Shown: positions 1 to 7,677 of the stretch, piece after piece
Layout of the letters: each line of letters starts with the position of its first letter
Position numbering within the stretch: position 1 is the first letter of the stretch
Source: an uncultured Pseudomonadota bacterium
Lineage (GTDB): Bacteria > Pseudomonadota > Gammaproteobacteria > Burkholderiales > Burkholderiaceae
NCBI GenBank assembly: GCA_946480245.1
Contig: CAMLIZ010000095.1
Location: forward strand, 1-17,076
Reading direction: 5' to 3'
DNA length: 17,076 nucleotides
Position numbers and translations under genes: made by a program
Notes under the pieces: generated by a model
Database searches by the model: none
What the model saw: only the letters and a program-made list of their open reading frames with translations
What the model was told of the DNA's origin: nothing

Positions 1-344
1 TGGCGCACCTCGGCCACCGTGCGCACCCGGTTGTCGGTCATGCAGTCGACGATGATCGCGGCGCCGCCGATGCCATAGCCCTCGTAGCGGATCTCCTCGT
101 AGCTCACGCCCTCGAGGTTGCCGGTGGCCTTGTCGATGTTGCGCTTGATGGTGTCGGCGGGCATGTTGGCCGCCTTCGCCTTGTCCACCGCCAGCCGCAG
201 GCGCGGGTTGGTGGGGATGTCGCCGCCGCCCTGACGGGCTGCGACCATGATCTCTCGGATCACGCGGGTCCAGGCCTTGCCGCGCTTCTCGTCCTGGCGG
301 CCTTTGCGGTGCTGGATGTTGGCCCACTTGGAATGACCGGCCAT
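1..344 (-). CDS. yebC: YebC/PmpR-family regulator (TACO1 family), N-terminal part
   Basis: This is the first 114 codons of a YebC family protein; the rest lies beyond the left edge. The family hallmark start [20 protein letters not shown] is present exactly, followed by [18 protein letters not shown], the segment [19 protein letters not shown] and [20 protein letters not shown], all strongly conserved in the family. Members are cytoplasmic proteins of about 240 residues, described either as DNA-binding transcriptional regulators or, for the mitochondrial and some bacterial members, as translation factors that help ribosomes through difficult sequences. The ATG at 342-344 is preceded by a GAAGGG ribosome site. 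It is divergent from the DUF853 ATPase gene across a 73-base gap. Identification is firm; which molecular role applies cannot be told from the sequence. Confidence 0.96.
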   Translation of the reverse strand, partial: MAGHSKWANIQHRKGRQDEKRGKAWTRVIREIMVAARQGGGDIPTNPRLRLAVDKAKAANMPADTIKRNIDKATGNLEGVSYEEIRYEGYGIGGAAIIVDCMTDNRVRTVAEVR

Positions 345-417
345 GATGCCCTTCGCTCTCGTTCTCTTTGGATAGACTGGCCGCGATTTTACTTGTCGCC
401 CCTGGCGGGAGCTTTCG

Positions 418-1962
418 ATGTCCGAGCCCATCCTCGTTGCACAGCACGGGAACGTGCAGTGCGAACTGCTGCCGGCGCTGGCCAACCGCCACGGGTTGAT
501 CACCGGCGCCACCGGCACCGGCAAGACCGTGACGCTGCAGTCCCTGGCCGAAAACTTCAGCCGCCGCGGCGTGCCGGTGTTCATGGCCGATGTGAAAGGC
601 GATCTCACCGGCATCACCCAGCCCGGGCAGCCCAGCGACAAGCTGAAAGCGCTGCTCGCCGAACGCGGCCTGCCGCTGCCGCCTGCGGCCGCCTGCCCTG
701 CCACCTTGTGGGACGTGTTCGGCGAGCAGGGCCATCCGGTGCGCGCCACCGTCAGTGACATGGGCCCGCTGCTGCTGGCGCGCATGCTGGCGCTCAACGA
801 CACGCAGGCCGGCGTGCTGCAGCTGGCCTTCAAGATCGCCGACGACCACGGGCTGCTGCTGCTGGACATGAAGGACCTGCGCGCCTTGCTGCAGCACCTG
901 GGCGACAACGCGACCCAGTTCACCACCGAATACGGCAACATCAGCCCGGCGTCGATCGGCGCCATCCAGCGCGGGCTGATGCAGATCGAGCAGCAAGGCG
1001 GCGACAAGTTCTTCGGCGAGCCGATGCTCAACATCGCCGATTTCATGCAGACGGTGGACGGCCAGGGTGTCGTCAACATCCTCGTCGCCGACAAGCTGCT
1101 CAATGCACCGCGCCTGTATGCCACCTTCCTGCTGTGGCTGCTGTCCGAGCTGTTCGAGACGCTGCCCGAGGTGGGCGACCTGGATCAACCCAAGCTGGTG
1201 TTCTTTTTCGACGAGGCACACCTGCTGTTCAAGGACGCACCGGCCGCGCTGGTCGAGCGCATCGAGCTCGTGGTGCGGCTGGTGCGCTCCAAAGGCGTGG
1301 GCGTGTTCTTCGTCACGCAGAACCCGCTCGACATTCCCGACACCGTGCTCGGCCAGCTCGGCAATCGCGTGCAGCACGCGTTGCGCGCCTTCACCCCGCG
1401 CGACCAGAAGGCCGTGAAGGCCGCCGCCGATACGATGCGCCCGAACCCGCAGTTGGACATTGCCGCGGCGATCACCGAGCTTGCAGTGGGAGAGGCCCTG
1501 CTCAGCCTGCTCGACGAGAAAGGCCGCCCGAGCATCACGCAGCGCGCCTTCGTGCTGGCCCCGGGCAGCCAGATCGGGCCCATCACACCCGCCCAGCGGC
1601 AGGCCCTCATTCAGAACTCCCTGGTCGCCGGTGTGTACGAGAAGATGGTGGACCGCGACTCCGCCTACGAGAAGCTCAAGGGGCGGGCGATGGCGGCCAG
1701 CGAGCCCACGCCCGCCGCTCACGAAGCGCCCGCCACACGCGGCCCCGCGCCGCCATCGCAAGCCGCGCCAGCACCCGGCAGCAGCGGCGGCTGGCTCGAC
1801 GACGTGGCCGGTGGCCTGCTGCGCGGCAGCGGCCGCAAGGATTCCGTGCTGGAAACCGTGGCCAAGTCCGCCGCGCGCAGCATCGGCTCCACCGTGGGCC
1901 GCGAAATCATTCGCGGCGTGATGGGATCGCTGTTCGGCGGCGGGGGCAGCCGGCGGCGCTAG
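418..1962 (+). CDS. HerA-like / DUF853 family ATPase (YjgR-like)
   Basis: A 514-residue P-loop ATPase of the HerA/FtsK type, about the length of E. coli YjgR. The Walker A motif GATGTGKT is at residues 30-37, right after a short N-terminal beta segment, and the Walker B strand [13 protein letters not shown] is near residue 260. Further on, [23 protein letters not shown] is a typical sensor/arginine-finger region for this family. The C-terminal 100 residues are Ala/Pro rich and end in a Gly-rich segment with a basic GSRRR terminus. HerA-fold proteins act as hexameric DNA motors, but DUF853 proteins have no settled function and no partner nuclease (NurA) is seen here, so I make no functional claim beyond ATPase. 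The ATG at 418 has GGGAG upstream. Its stop codon shares the CTAG at 1959-1962 with the stop of the PEP-CTERM remnant on the other strand. Confidence 0.93.
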   Translation: MSEPILVAQHGNVQCELLPALANRHGLITGATGTGKTVTLQSLAENFSRRGVPVFMADVKGDLTGITQPGQPSDKLKALLAERGLPLPPAAACPATLWDVFGEQGHPVRATVSDMGPLLLARMLALNDTQAGVLQLAFKIADDHGLLLLDMKDLRALLQHLGDNATQFTTEYGNISPASIGAIQRGLMQIEQQGGDKFFGEPMLNIADFMQTVDGQGVVNILVADKLLNAPRLYATFLLWLLSELFETLPEVGDLDQPKLVFFFDEAHLLFKDAPAALVERIELVVRLVRSKGVGVFFVTQNPLDIPDTVLGQLGNRVQHALRAFTPRDQKAVKAAADTMRPNPQLDIAAAITELAVGEALLSLLDEKGRPSITQRAFVLAPGSQIGPITPAQRQALIQNSLVAGVYEKMVDRDSAYEKLKGRAMAASEPTPAAHEAPATRGPAPPSQAAPAPGSSGGWLDDVAGGLLRGSGRKDSVLETVAKSAARSIGSTVGREIIRGVMGSLFGGGGSRRR

Positions 1963-2105
1963 CGGCGTCGGCGTGCAGTGCGACCGCCCAGGGCACCCAG
2001 CACCAGCACGCCTGCGGCCGCCTGCCAGGCAGTCGCCGGCTCGGAAACAGGTGAGACATAGGCTTGGACACCGGCGCTGAAATACCCTGCCCAACCACGC
2101 CTTGC
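1959..2105 (-). pseudogene. C-terminal remnant of a PEP-CTERM sorted protein
   Basis: An uninterrupted 48-codon stretch on the minus strand reads into a complete PEP-CTERM tail: AYVSPVSEPATA (SEP in place of PEP, at 2037-2045), a hydrophobic Ala/Leu/Val/Gly helix, and a terminal TARRRR directly followed by TAG. This tripartite arrangement is the sorting signal recognised by exosortase (EpsH/Xrt) in exopolysaccharide-producing Gram-negatives. The frame has a TGA at 2106-2108 and no ATG, GTG or TTG start, and only about 150 bases separate it from the next gene, so the body of the protein is gone. The stop overlaps the DUF853 gene stop within one CTAG. I read it as the tail left by a deletion or decay. 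A real protein joined by frameshift is less likely because the neighbouring frames upstream show nothing recognisable. Chance is possible but the three parts match in order. Confidence 0.6.
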
Positions 2106-2254
2106 TCAGGCGGTGAAGAACTCACGTGAACTGCGTCACGTCAGCACCGAGCCTGCAAGAAAACGTATCGAAATTCCTTCTGTTCGCGGGTGCAAGCCGG
2201 CCTACAGTCGCGGTGCCCGCGAGGGCGCCCCATTGACGTAGGAGGAGTTCGCAC
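2106..2254 (+). promoter_or_regulatory. Upstream control region of the substrate-binding protein gene
   Basis: With the remnant at 1959-2105, this fills the 292-base gap between 1963 and 2254. It carries a pair of related 8-mers in direct orientation, TCACGTGA (2122-2129, itself a palindrome) and TCACGTCA (2136-2143), whose starts are 14 bases apart. That looks like a tandem operator, but the regulator is unknown. A TACAGT hexamer at 2203-2208 could be a -10 box, though no good -35 box stands 16-18 bases before it. A strong ribosome site GGAGGAG lies at 2241-2247, 7 bases before the ATG. The composition between 2150 and 2190 is AT-richer than its surroundings. Confidence 0.35.
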
Positions 2255-3403
2255 ATGACCAACCGTCGCACCGCCCTCGGTTTTGCCCTGGCATCGGCGG
2301 CCGCCGCCCTGGTGCTCGGCGGCTGCTCCAAGGTGCCCGACACCATCAAGATCGGCGTCGCGCAGCCGCTGTCGGGCCCGCTGGGGCCCCTGGGCAAGGA
2401 CATGCTCAACGGCGTGCAGATGGCGGTCGACGAGATCAATAAGGCCGGCCTGCGCGTCGACGGCAAGCCGGTGACGCTGGAGGTGGTGTCGGGTGATGAC
2501 AAGGCCGACGCCGAGACCGGCAAGAAGGTGGCCCAGCAGCTGATCGACGCCGGCGTGGTGGCCGCGATCGCGGACCTGAACTCCGGCGTCAGCATGGCCG
2601 CCGCGCCGCTGTACGCCGAGAAGCACATTCCGCAGCTCGCGATCTCCACCAAGCCCGAGTACACCAAGATGGGCCTGGACACGACCTTCCGCCTGGTGGC
2701 CAACGATGCCATCCAGTCGAAGGCGATGGGCTCGTATGCCGCGGGCCAGATCGCCGGCACTTCCTACGCGGTGATCGATGACGCCACGCCCTATGGCAAG
2801 GGCCTGGCCGACCTGGCGGCTGCCGAGATCACCAAGCAGAAGAAGCCGGTGGCGCTGCGCAAGTCGCTGGACGACAAGACCACCGACTTCACGAATCTGC
2901 TGCCCGAACTGAAGGCGAACAAGGTCGACGTGATCGTCACCACGCTGAACGACTTCCAGGTGGTGGCGTTGATCGACCAGCTCGCCAAGGCCGGCATGAC
3001 CGACATGCGCATCCTGGGCGGCGACACGATCAAGACCGACAAGCTGGTCAAGGGCGCGCTGCCGATCCGTGCGGTGTACGCCACTTCTCCGATCATCGAG
3101 GCGCGCGAGTTCAACGCCGGCCGCGAGTTCCTGTCACGCTTTCGCACGGCCACCAAGGGCGAGCCCGTGTATGGCGCCCACTACGCCTATGACGCCGTAT
3201 ACGTGCTGGTGGCGGCGATCAAGCGCGCCGAGACGGTGGACGGCAAGAAGCTGACCAACGAGCTCAAGCACATCGACGCTCTCGCGCCGGTGACCAACGC
3301 CATCCGCTTCCGCGAGGACGGCGAGCAGTACTACGGCGCCATCAGCGTGTACAAGGCGCAGCCCGGCGCCTGGGAAGCCGTGATGCGCAGCGATCAGTGG
3401 TGA
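2255..3403 (+). CDS. Branched-chain amino acid-type ABC transporter substrate-binding lipoprotein (LivJ/LivK family)
   Basis: A 382-residue periplasmic binding protein of the Peripla_BP_6 type. The N-terminus has a lipoprotein signal: Arg-rich start TNRRT, hydrophobic stretch, lipobox LGGC with the lipidated Cys at residue 24. The mature part begins IKIGVAQPLSGPLGPLGKDMLNG and contains the family segments AVDEINKAG, VVSGDDKADAETGKKVAQQLID and GVVAAIADLNSGVSMAAAPLYAE, then TTFRLVANDAIQSKAMGSYA and VYGAHYAYDAVYVLVAAIKRAE. Such proteins catch branched-chain amino acids, other amino acids, amides or aromatic acids in the periplasm and deliver them to LivHM/LivGF permeases. No permease or ATPase gene is adjacent, so it is an orphan whose ligand cannot be assigned. 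A strong GGAGGAG ribosome site supports the ATG at 2255. Its stop overlaps the 3' end of the convergent hutG gene. Confidence 0.94.
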   Translation: MTNRRTALGFALASAAAALVLGGCSKVPDTIKIGVAQPLSGPLGPLGKDMLNGVQMAVDEINKAGLRVDGKPVTLEVVSGDDKADAETGKKVAQQLIDAGVVAAIADLNSGVSMAAAPLYAEKHIPQLAISTKPEYTKMGLDTTFRLVANDAIQSKAMGSYAAGQIAGTSYAVIDDATPYGKGLADLAAAEITKQKKPVALRKSLDDKTTDFTNLLPELKANKVDVIVTTLNDFQVVALIDQLAKAGMTDMRILGGDTIKTDKLVKGALPIRAVYATSPIIEAREFNAGREFLSRFRTATKGEPVYGAHYAYDAVYVLVAAIKRAETVDGKKLTNELKHIDALAPVTNAIRFREDGEQYYGAISVYKAQPGAWEAVMRSDQW

Positions 3404-4279
3404 CTCTTGCCGCCGGCCATCGGGCCGGTTGAAAGCGTTGCGCGCACGTGCGCGGCCAACGCCTCCATCATCCGGTCCACCGCGGCCTGCACGCGCTCGA
3501 AGCCCTCGTGCGGCCGGTAGGCCGACAGGTCCATGTAGAGCGACTGCTTCACCTCGATCTGCACCGCGTGGCAGCGGCGCGACGGATCACCCGACATGCG
3601 CACGATCTCGACCCCCTTGAACGGGGTCGTTGCGCGCCACGCTAAAGCCGCTGGCGCGCAGGCTGCGCTCGATGACGCCCATCGTGGCTTCGTCGGCGGT
3701 TCTGCCGTCGCGGTTGCCCAATACGAAATCGGCCAGCGGCCGCTCGGGCAGACCGAGCTGGAGGTAGCTGTCGTCGGGCATCGAGTGCACGTCGAGGTGC
3801 CAGCGCGCGCCGAAGCGCGTGAGCGCCAGGTCCAGTTCGGCACGCAGCGCGTCGTGGTACGGCTGCCAGCATTCGGCGATGCGCCGCTGCACGTCGTCCA
3901 CCGTGAGCCGGGCGTGGTACAGCGGCTCACCGTTGAGCAGGCGCCAGACCAGTCCGATGCCAAGGCGCGTCTTCTCGCTTGGCCGGCACCGGCCGGGCCA
4001 GGGCGCATCCAGAAGGGCCTCGTCCATGTCGTCGAGTGCGCGGTTCGGGTCGATGCAGGCCCGCGAGAAGTTGGCTGCCAGCAGCACCGCGCCGTGCTGC
4101 GGCGCGTGTGCATAGAGCCGGTCGACGAAGCAGTCTTCCGCGTTGTGCAGCCGCTGCGGCGCAACGATGGGTGCAGCGCCGCACCAGCGCGTGCCGCTGT
4201 GCGGCGAATCCACCACGATCGGCAACGCGGCCCCCGGCGGCCGCTGCAGGTCAAAGGCACGAGACGTGGTGTCGGACAT
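3394..4279 (-). pseudogene. hutG: N-formylglutamate amidohydrolase with one-base frameshift
   Basis: The reading frame starts with ATG at 4277-4279 and carries the family motifs VVDSPHSGT (about residue 22), AEDCFVDRLYAHA, LAANFSRACIDPNR and WHLDVHSMPDDS. Around 3612-3626 the frame slips by one base: the first frame runs into unrelated sequence just after VARNDP, while the rest of the family sequence (FKGVEIVR, then IEVKQSLYMD) continues in another frame to a TGA at 3394-3396. Removing one C from the CCCC run (plus-strand G at 3623-3626) restores NDPFKGVEIVR, the conserved form, and gives a full 294-residue protein. HutG hydrolyses N-formylglutamate to glutamate and formate, the last step of one histidine degradation route. 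No other hut gene is near. It is either a recent inactivation or an assembly error; the intact sequence on both sides favours a very recent event or an error. Confidence 0.85.
3413..3428. terminator. Short GC hairpin between convergent genes (possible terminator)
   Basis: A perfect 6-base inverted repeat CCGGCC / GGCCGG encloses the loop ATCG, 9 bases beyond the stop of the substrate-binding protein gene. It lies inside the last codons of the convergent hutG gene. Only two T follow on the plus strand and no T tract follows on the other, so an intrinsic terminator is a weak call. Confidence 0.25.
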
Positions 4280-4357
4280 GGGCTCGATGATTGCATGGGC
4301 GGTTTCCGAGCAAAATCGGCGCTTCTGCCTGCCCAGGCGTTGACGGAAGGTCTTGAG

Positions 4358-5113
4358 ATGTCACCGGCTCCGGAGCCAACCCTGGTGGACGAAGTGGCGC
4401 GGCTGCGCGAGGCGCTGCGCGAACGAGACGACATGCTGGCGATGGCCGCACACGAGCTGCGCAACCCGCTGCACAGCCTGGCCCTGCAACTGCGCCTGGC
4501 CCGCATGATGGCCGAGGGCGGCAACGTGCTGGCGCCTGCCGCCTGCATCGCCAAAGCCGAGGGCATGCTGGAGCGCTACACCGAGCAGCTCACCCTCCTG
4601 CTCGACCTGGCCCGGCTCCGTGCCGACGCCTATCCGCTGCAGCTGCGCTGCGTGGATCTGGCGCGCACGCTGAGCGTGCTGGTGGACAACCTCGGGCCGG
4701 AGGCCGAGTTCCGCGGTGCTGCGCTGCGCTTGCGGGCGCCCGCCACGCTCGAGGTGACGACCGACGCGGCGGCGATCGAGCAGATCGTGAGCAACCTGCT
4801 GCTCAACGCGTTCAAGCACGCCGGCGCGCGGCTCGTCACCGTCGTGCTCGCAGCGGCCGGCGCTCACGCGGTGCGCATCACGGTGGCCGACGACGGGCGC
4901 GGCATTGCGCCGGCCGACCAGCAGCGCATCTTCGGCAAGTTCGAGGTCGCCCGCGAAGGCATGCGCGGCGAAGGCAGTGGGCTGGGTCTGTGGATCGTAC
5001 GTAAACTTCTGGCCGCCCTCGACGGCAGCATCGAGCTCGCGAGCCGGCCGAACCAGGGCAGCACGTTCACCCTCACCCTGCCCACGGCCTACCCCTGCAC
5101 CACAACATCATGA
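4358..5113 (+). CDS. Soluble sensor histidine kinase
   Basis: A 251-residue kinase with no membrane segment and almost no sensory part. A short coiled-coil-like N-terminus (residues 8-25, heptad-like Leu/Val/Arg/Glu) leads directly into a HisKA domain with the phosphoacceptor His32 in MAAHELRNPLHSL. The HATPase_c domain has the N box NLLLNAFKHA (about 149-158), the G1 box ADDGRGIAP, the F box FGKF and the G2 box GEGSGLGLWIVRK. It should autophosphorylate on His32 and pass the phosphate to an aspartate. The receiver at 6586-6945 is the obvious partner. With no input domain of its own, the signal presumably comes from a partner protein, and the 4-base ATGA overlap with the KaiC-like gene makes that ATPase the leading candidate (inference). 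The ATG at 4358 has GGAAGG 7 bases upstream; the open frame further left overlaps hutG and is not coding. Confidence 0.93.
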   Translation: MSPAPEPTLVDEVARLREALRERDDMLAMAAHELRNPLHSLALQLRLARMMAEGGNVLAPAACIAKAEGMLERYTEQLTLLLDLARLRADAYPLQLRCVDLARTLSVLVDNLGPEAEFRGAALRLRAPATLEVTTDAAAIEQIVSNLLLNAFKHAGARLVTVVLAAAGAHAVRITVADDGRGIAPADQQRIFGKFEVAREGMRGEGSGLGLWIVRKLLAALDGSIELASRPNQGSTFTLTLPTAYPCTTTS

Positions 5114-6573
5114 CCAGCAGCTCCTCCATCCCCACGCTGGAGCGCCTGTCCAGCGGCATTCCCGGCCTGGACGTGGTGCTCGGCGGTGGCTTCTTCCGCT
5201 CGGGCGTGTACATCGTCCACGGGCTGCCGGGCAGCGGCAAGACGATCCTCGCCAACCAGCTGTGCTACCGCCACGTGGCGGCCGGCGGGCGCGCGGTATA
5301 CGTGACGCTGCTGGCCGAGTCGCACGCGCGCATGCTGCAGCACATCCGCGGCATGAGCTTCTTCGACGAGCGCGCGATCCCCGACGAGCTGAGCTACATC
5401 AGCGCCTTCCATGACCTGGAAGCCGAGGGCTTGAAGGGCCTGATGGCGGTGCTGCGGCGCGAAATGCGGGCGCGCAATGCCAGCGTGCTGGTGCTCGACG
5501 GCCTCGTGGCCGCGGCCGAAGCGGCGCAGACCGACCGCGAGCTGAAGAAGTTCATCCACGAGGTGCAGACCAGCGCGGTGTTCCACGGCTGCACGGTGTT
5601 CCTGCTCACCAGCGGCAGCCCGCAGCGCGTGAACGCCGAGCACACGATGGTCGACGGCCTGATCGAGCTGGAAGACCGGCTTTTCGACGCACGCGCCGAG
5701 CGCGCCGTGCAGGTGCGCAAGTTCCGCGGCGGCGGCTCGCTGCGCGGCAAGCATCCGTTTCGCATCAGCGACGACGGGCTCGAGGTGTTCCCACGCATCG
5801 AGTCGCTGTTCAAGGCGCCGCCCCAGCCGGCCGAGCCGCCCGGCGCGATGTCCACCGGCGTGCCCTCGCTGGACGCGTTGACATCGGTCCGGGGCATCCC
5901 CAGCCACACCAGCACGGTGGTGATCGGCTCCACCGGCACCGGCAAGACCACGCTCGGCCTGCACTTCCTGTCGCAGTGCACGCCACAGGAGCCCGGCTTG
6001 CTGTTCGGCTTCTTCGAGGCGCCGCACCGGCTGCGCATGAAGGCACGCTCGTTCGGCATCGACTTTGACGCACTCGAGGCCAGCGGCGCGCTCGGGATCA
6101 CGTGGCATTCCCAGGGCGAGCATGTGCTGGACGAGCTGGCCCACCGCATGCTGGGCGAGGTGGCGGCGCGCGGCGTGCGCCGCCTGGTGATCGACGGGCT
6201 GTCCGGTTTCTTCGAATCCAGCGTGTACCCGGAGCGTACCGGCCGCTTCTTCTCGTGCCTCACCAACGAGCTGCGCCGCATGGGCGTCACGGTGCTGATG
6301 ACGATGGAGACGATGGACGTGGTGGGCAGCACGGTGGCCACACCGTTCGGCGTGTCCGGCTTCGTCGACAACCTGATCTTCCTGCGCTTCGTGGAATCGG
6401 GCGGCCGCGTGAAACGCCTGCTCACGATGATCAAGATGCGCGACGCCGACTACCAGCCCGGCGTGCACGAGATGCACATCAGCCGCACGGGAATCGAGAT
6501 TGCCGGCCTGTTCACGCTGGACGGTGACGTGATCCCGAGCGCACACCCGGTGAGCGCGGTGCAGGAACGATAA
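5110..6573 (+). CDS. KaiC-like double-domain RecA-family ATPase
   Basis: A 487-residue protein with two KaiC domains; cyanobacterial KaiC has 519. Domain 1 starts SSGIPGLDVVLGGGFFRSGV and has Walker A GLPGSGKT (38-45) and Walker B VLVLDGL. Domain 2 starts STGVPSLDAL (about 250) and has Walker A GSTGTGKT (273-280) and Walker B RRLVIDGLSG. By eye alignment, the paired glutamates after strand 2 of KaiC (EE in both domains) are here LA in domain 1 and EA in domain 2. The KaiC Ser/Thr autophosphorylation pair near the end of domain 2 aligns with SG in GVSGFVDN (Ser416, Gly417). So it is probably an ATPase with at most one phosphosite, not a clock protein, and no kaiA or kaiB gene is visible. Position between a histidine kinase (ATGA overlap) and a receiver gene (12 bases on) suggests a role in two-component signalling. 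Confidence 0.92.
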   Translation: MTSSSSIPTLERLSSGIPGLDVVLGGGFFRSGVYIVHGLPGSGKTILANQLCYRHVAAGGRAVYVTLLAESHARMLQHIRGMSFFDERAIPDELSYISAFHDLEAEGLKGLMAVLRREMRARNASVLVLDGLVAAAEAAQTDRELKKFIHEVQTSAVFHGCTVFLLTSGSPQRVNAEHTMVDGLIELEDRLFDARAERAVQVRKFRGGGSLRGKHPFRISDDGLEVFPRIESLFKAPPQPAEPPGAMSTGVPSLDALTSVRGIPSHTSTVVIGSTGTGKTTLGLHFLSQCTPQEPGLLFGFFEAPHRLRMKARSFGIDFDALEASGALGITWHSQGEHVLDELAHRMLGEVAARGVRRLVIDGLSGFFESSVYPERTGRFFSCLTNELRRMGVTVLMTMETMDVVGSTVATPFGVSGFVDNLIFLRFVESGGRVKRLLTMIKMRDADYQPGVHEMHISRTGIEIAGLFTLDGDVIPSAHPVSAVQER

Positions 6574-6585
6574 GAAGGCTGCCTG

Positions 6586-6945
6586 GTGAAGACCATCCTG
6601 GTCGTCGACGACGAGTTGTCCAATGCCGAGGTGCTGAGCCTGATCCTCGAGGAGGAGGGCTATCGCGTCTTCTGCGCCTCCAATGGGCGGGAGGGGCTGG
6701 ACCGCGTGGGCGACGTGCGCCCCGACCTGGTGGTGCTCGACTTCATGATGCCGGTGATGAACGGCGCCCAGATGGGACGGGCACTGCGCGACAGCCCCGC
6801 CACCCGCCACATCAAGATCCTGATGAACAGCAGCCTCGGCGAAGCGCCGGTGCGTGGGCATTTCGGTGACTATGACCACTTCCTGCGCAAGCCTTACAAC
6901 ATCGACCAGGCGCTTGAAGTGATCGCCCGGCTGCTGCGCGACTAA
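6586..6945 (+). CDS. Stand-alone response regulator receiver protein
   Basis: A 119-residue CheY-type receiver with no output domain. It has the acidic pair Asp8-Asp9 (ILVVDDE), the phosphoacceptor Asp52 (LVVLDFMMPVMNG) and the conserved lysine in FLRKPYN. The hydroxyl position after strand 4 is in ILMNSSLGE. The start is GTG at 6586, 12 bases after the KaiC-like gene's stop, with AAGAAGG upstream as ribosome site. It is likely the phosphate acceptor of the kinase at 4358-5113. As a single-domain receiver it must act through protein contact, perhaps with the KaiC-like ATPase or a phosphorelay elsewhere (inference). No clear terminator follows; the 137 bases to the next gene are GC-rich with no recognisable feature except a ribosome site. 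Confidence 0.94.
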   Translation: MKTILVVDDELSNAEVLSLILEEEGYRVFCASNGREGLDRVGDVRPDLVVLDFMMPVMNGAQMGRALRDSPATRHIKILMNSSLGEAPVRGHFGDYDHFLRKPYNIDQALEVIARLLRD

Positions 6946-7082
6946 GGCTGCACCGCCCTCCACTCGCGGCCGCGCCGCCGCACTTCACGACCCGCCCTGC
7001 CGCCTCGTCGCATGCCGCTCGCGTGGCCGCAGGCCGGCCGTCAGCATCACGGCACCGATCCACACACCTCAAGGAGCCCGCC

Positions 7083-7616
7083 ATGCTGACCCAGATCCTG
7101 CTGCATACCCCGCGCTGGGTGTTCGTGTTGTTCTTTGCCCTGCTCGCGCTAGGCGCCCAGCAGCTCTTCGCGCGCCAGGCCACCCTGCGCCGGGTGAGCC
7201 TGCTGCCTGTGGCGATGCTGGGCCTGTCGTTGTACGGCGTGCTCACCGCGTTCGCGGCACAGCCGCTGGCCCTGGTGGCCTGGGCCGGCTGCGCCGCGAC
7301 GGCCGCTGCGCTGGTGGCACGCCGGCCGCTGCCCTCCGGCGTGCGCTACGACGCCGCCACGCGACGCTTCCGCCTACCCGGCAGCGCAGTGCCGCTGGCC
7401 TTGATGATGGGGGTGTTCTTCACCAAGTACGCCGTCGGCGCGACGCTGTCGCAAGCGCCGCAGCTGGCCTCCCAGTTCGGCTTCGCGCTCGGCTGCGGCG
7501 CGCTGTACGGCACCTTCAGCGGGCTGTTCGTCGGCCGCGCCGCTCGGCTGTGGCAACTGGCCCTGCGCTCGGAGCGCGGGACGGAAGCGGTCACTCTCCA
7601 CGCCGCTTCGGTCTGA
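7083..7616 (+). CDS. Small multi-pass membrane protein, possibly DUF6622 family
   Basis: A 177-residue protein with about five hydrophobic segments, near residues 10-28, 38-58, 62-80, 103-122 and 130-150. The N-terminus MLTQILLHTPRWVFVLFFALLALG resembles the DUF6622 family of proteobacterial membrane proteins, recalled from memory and not verified. The loop between segments 3 and 4 (VRYDAATRRFRLPGSAVPL) looks like a short beta hairpin. No catalytic residues or transporter signature are visible and I assign no function. The ATG at 7083 follows AAGGAG, spacing 6, and is preferred to the earlier GTG in the same frame. It lies between the signalling operon and the pigment cluster, and nothing ties it clearly to either. 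Confidence 0.8.
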   Translation: MLTQILLHTPRWVFVLFFALLALGAQQLFARQATLRRVSLLPVAMLGLSLYGVLTAFAAQPLALVAWAGCAATAAALVARRPLPSGVRYDAATRRFRLPGSAVPLALMMGVFFTKYAVGATLSQAPQLASQFGFALGCGALYGTFSGLFVGRAARLWQLALRSERGTEAVTLHAASV

Positions 7617-7658
7617 CAACGTTCTCCCTGGCTTGGCGGCAGCGGGCTGGCGGCACTG

Positions 7659-7677
7659 CTCCGCCATAATCCGCCGA
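7659..7677 (+). promoter_or_regulatory. Possible -10 box directly at the methyltransferase start
   Basis: The hexamer CATAAT (7665-7670) matches the sigma-70 -10 consensus at five of six positions and sits 6 bases before the ATG at 7677. The expected transcription start would be the A of the start codon, so transcription could be leaderless. No Shine-Dalgarno sequence is present before this ATG, which fits. No good -35 box stands 17 bases before it. This could be the promoter of the plus arm of the pigment cluster. Confidence 0.3.

Noticed and set aside
418..1962. HerA-NurA type or anti-phage defence ATPase
   Set aside because: No partner nuclease or defence gene is adjacent. The protein matches the widespread housekeeping-like DUF853 family.
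1907..2125. Minus-strand open frame of 72 codons with a GTG start over the gap after the DUF853 gene
   Set aside because: It is in a different frame from the PEP-CTERM tail, runs into the ATPase gene and has no recognisable content.
3596..4357. Long plus-strand open frame leading into the histidine kinase
   Set aside because: It lies opposite hutG, whose motifs are clear, and shows no family features. The kinase starts at the ATG at 4358 with a good ribosome site.
5110..6573. A true circadian KaiC
   Set aside because: No kaiA or kaiB is visible, the phosphosite pair is not kept and the catalytic glutamate pairs are altered.
5089..6963. A 624-codon minus-strand open frame opposite the KaiC-like gene
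   Set aside because: It is His/Ala/Arg-rich antisense shadow sequence typical of high-GC genes; the plus strand carries two complete KaiC domains.
6946..7082. Possible small gene or terminator between the receiver and the membrane protein
   Set aside because: No frame with a start and ribosome site or clear hairpin plus T tract was found; it is GC-rich spacer.
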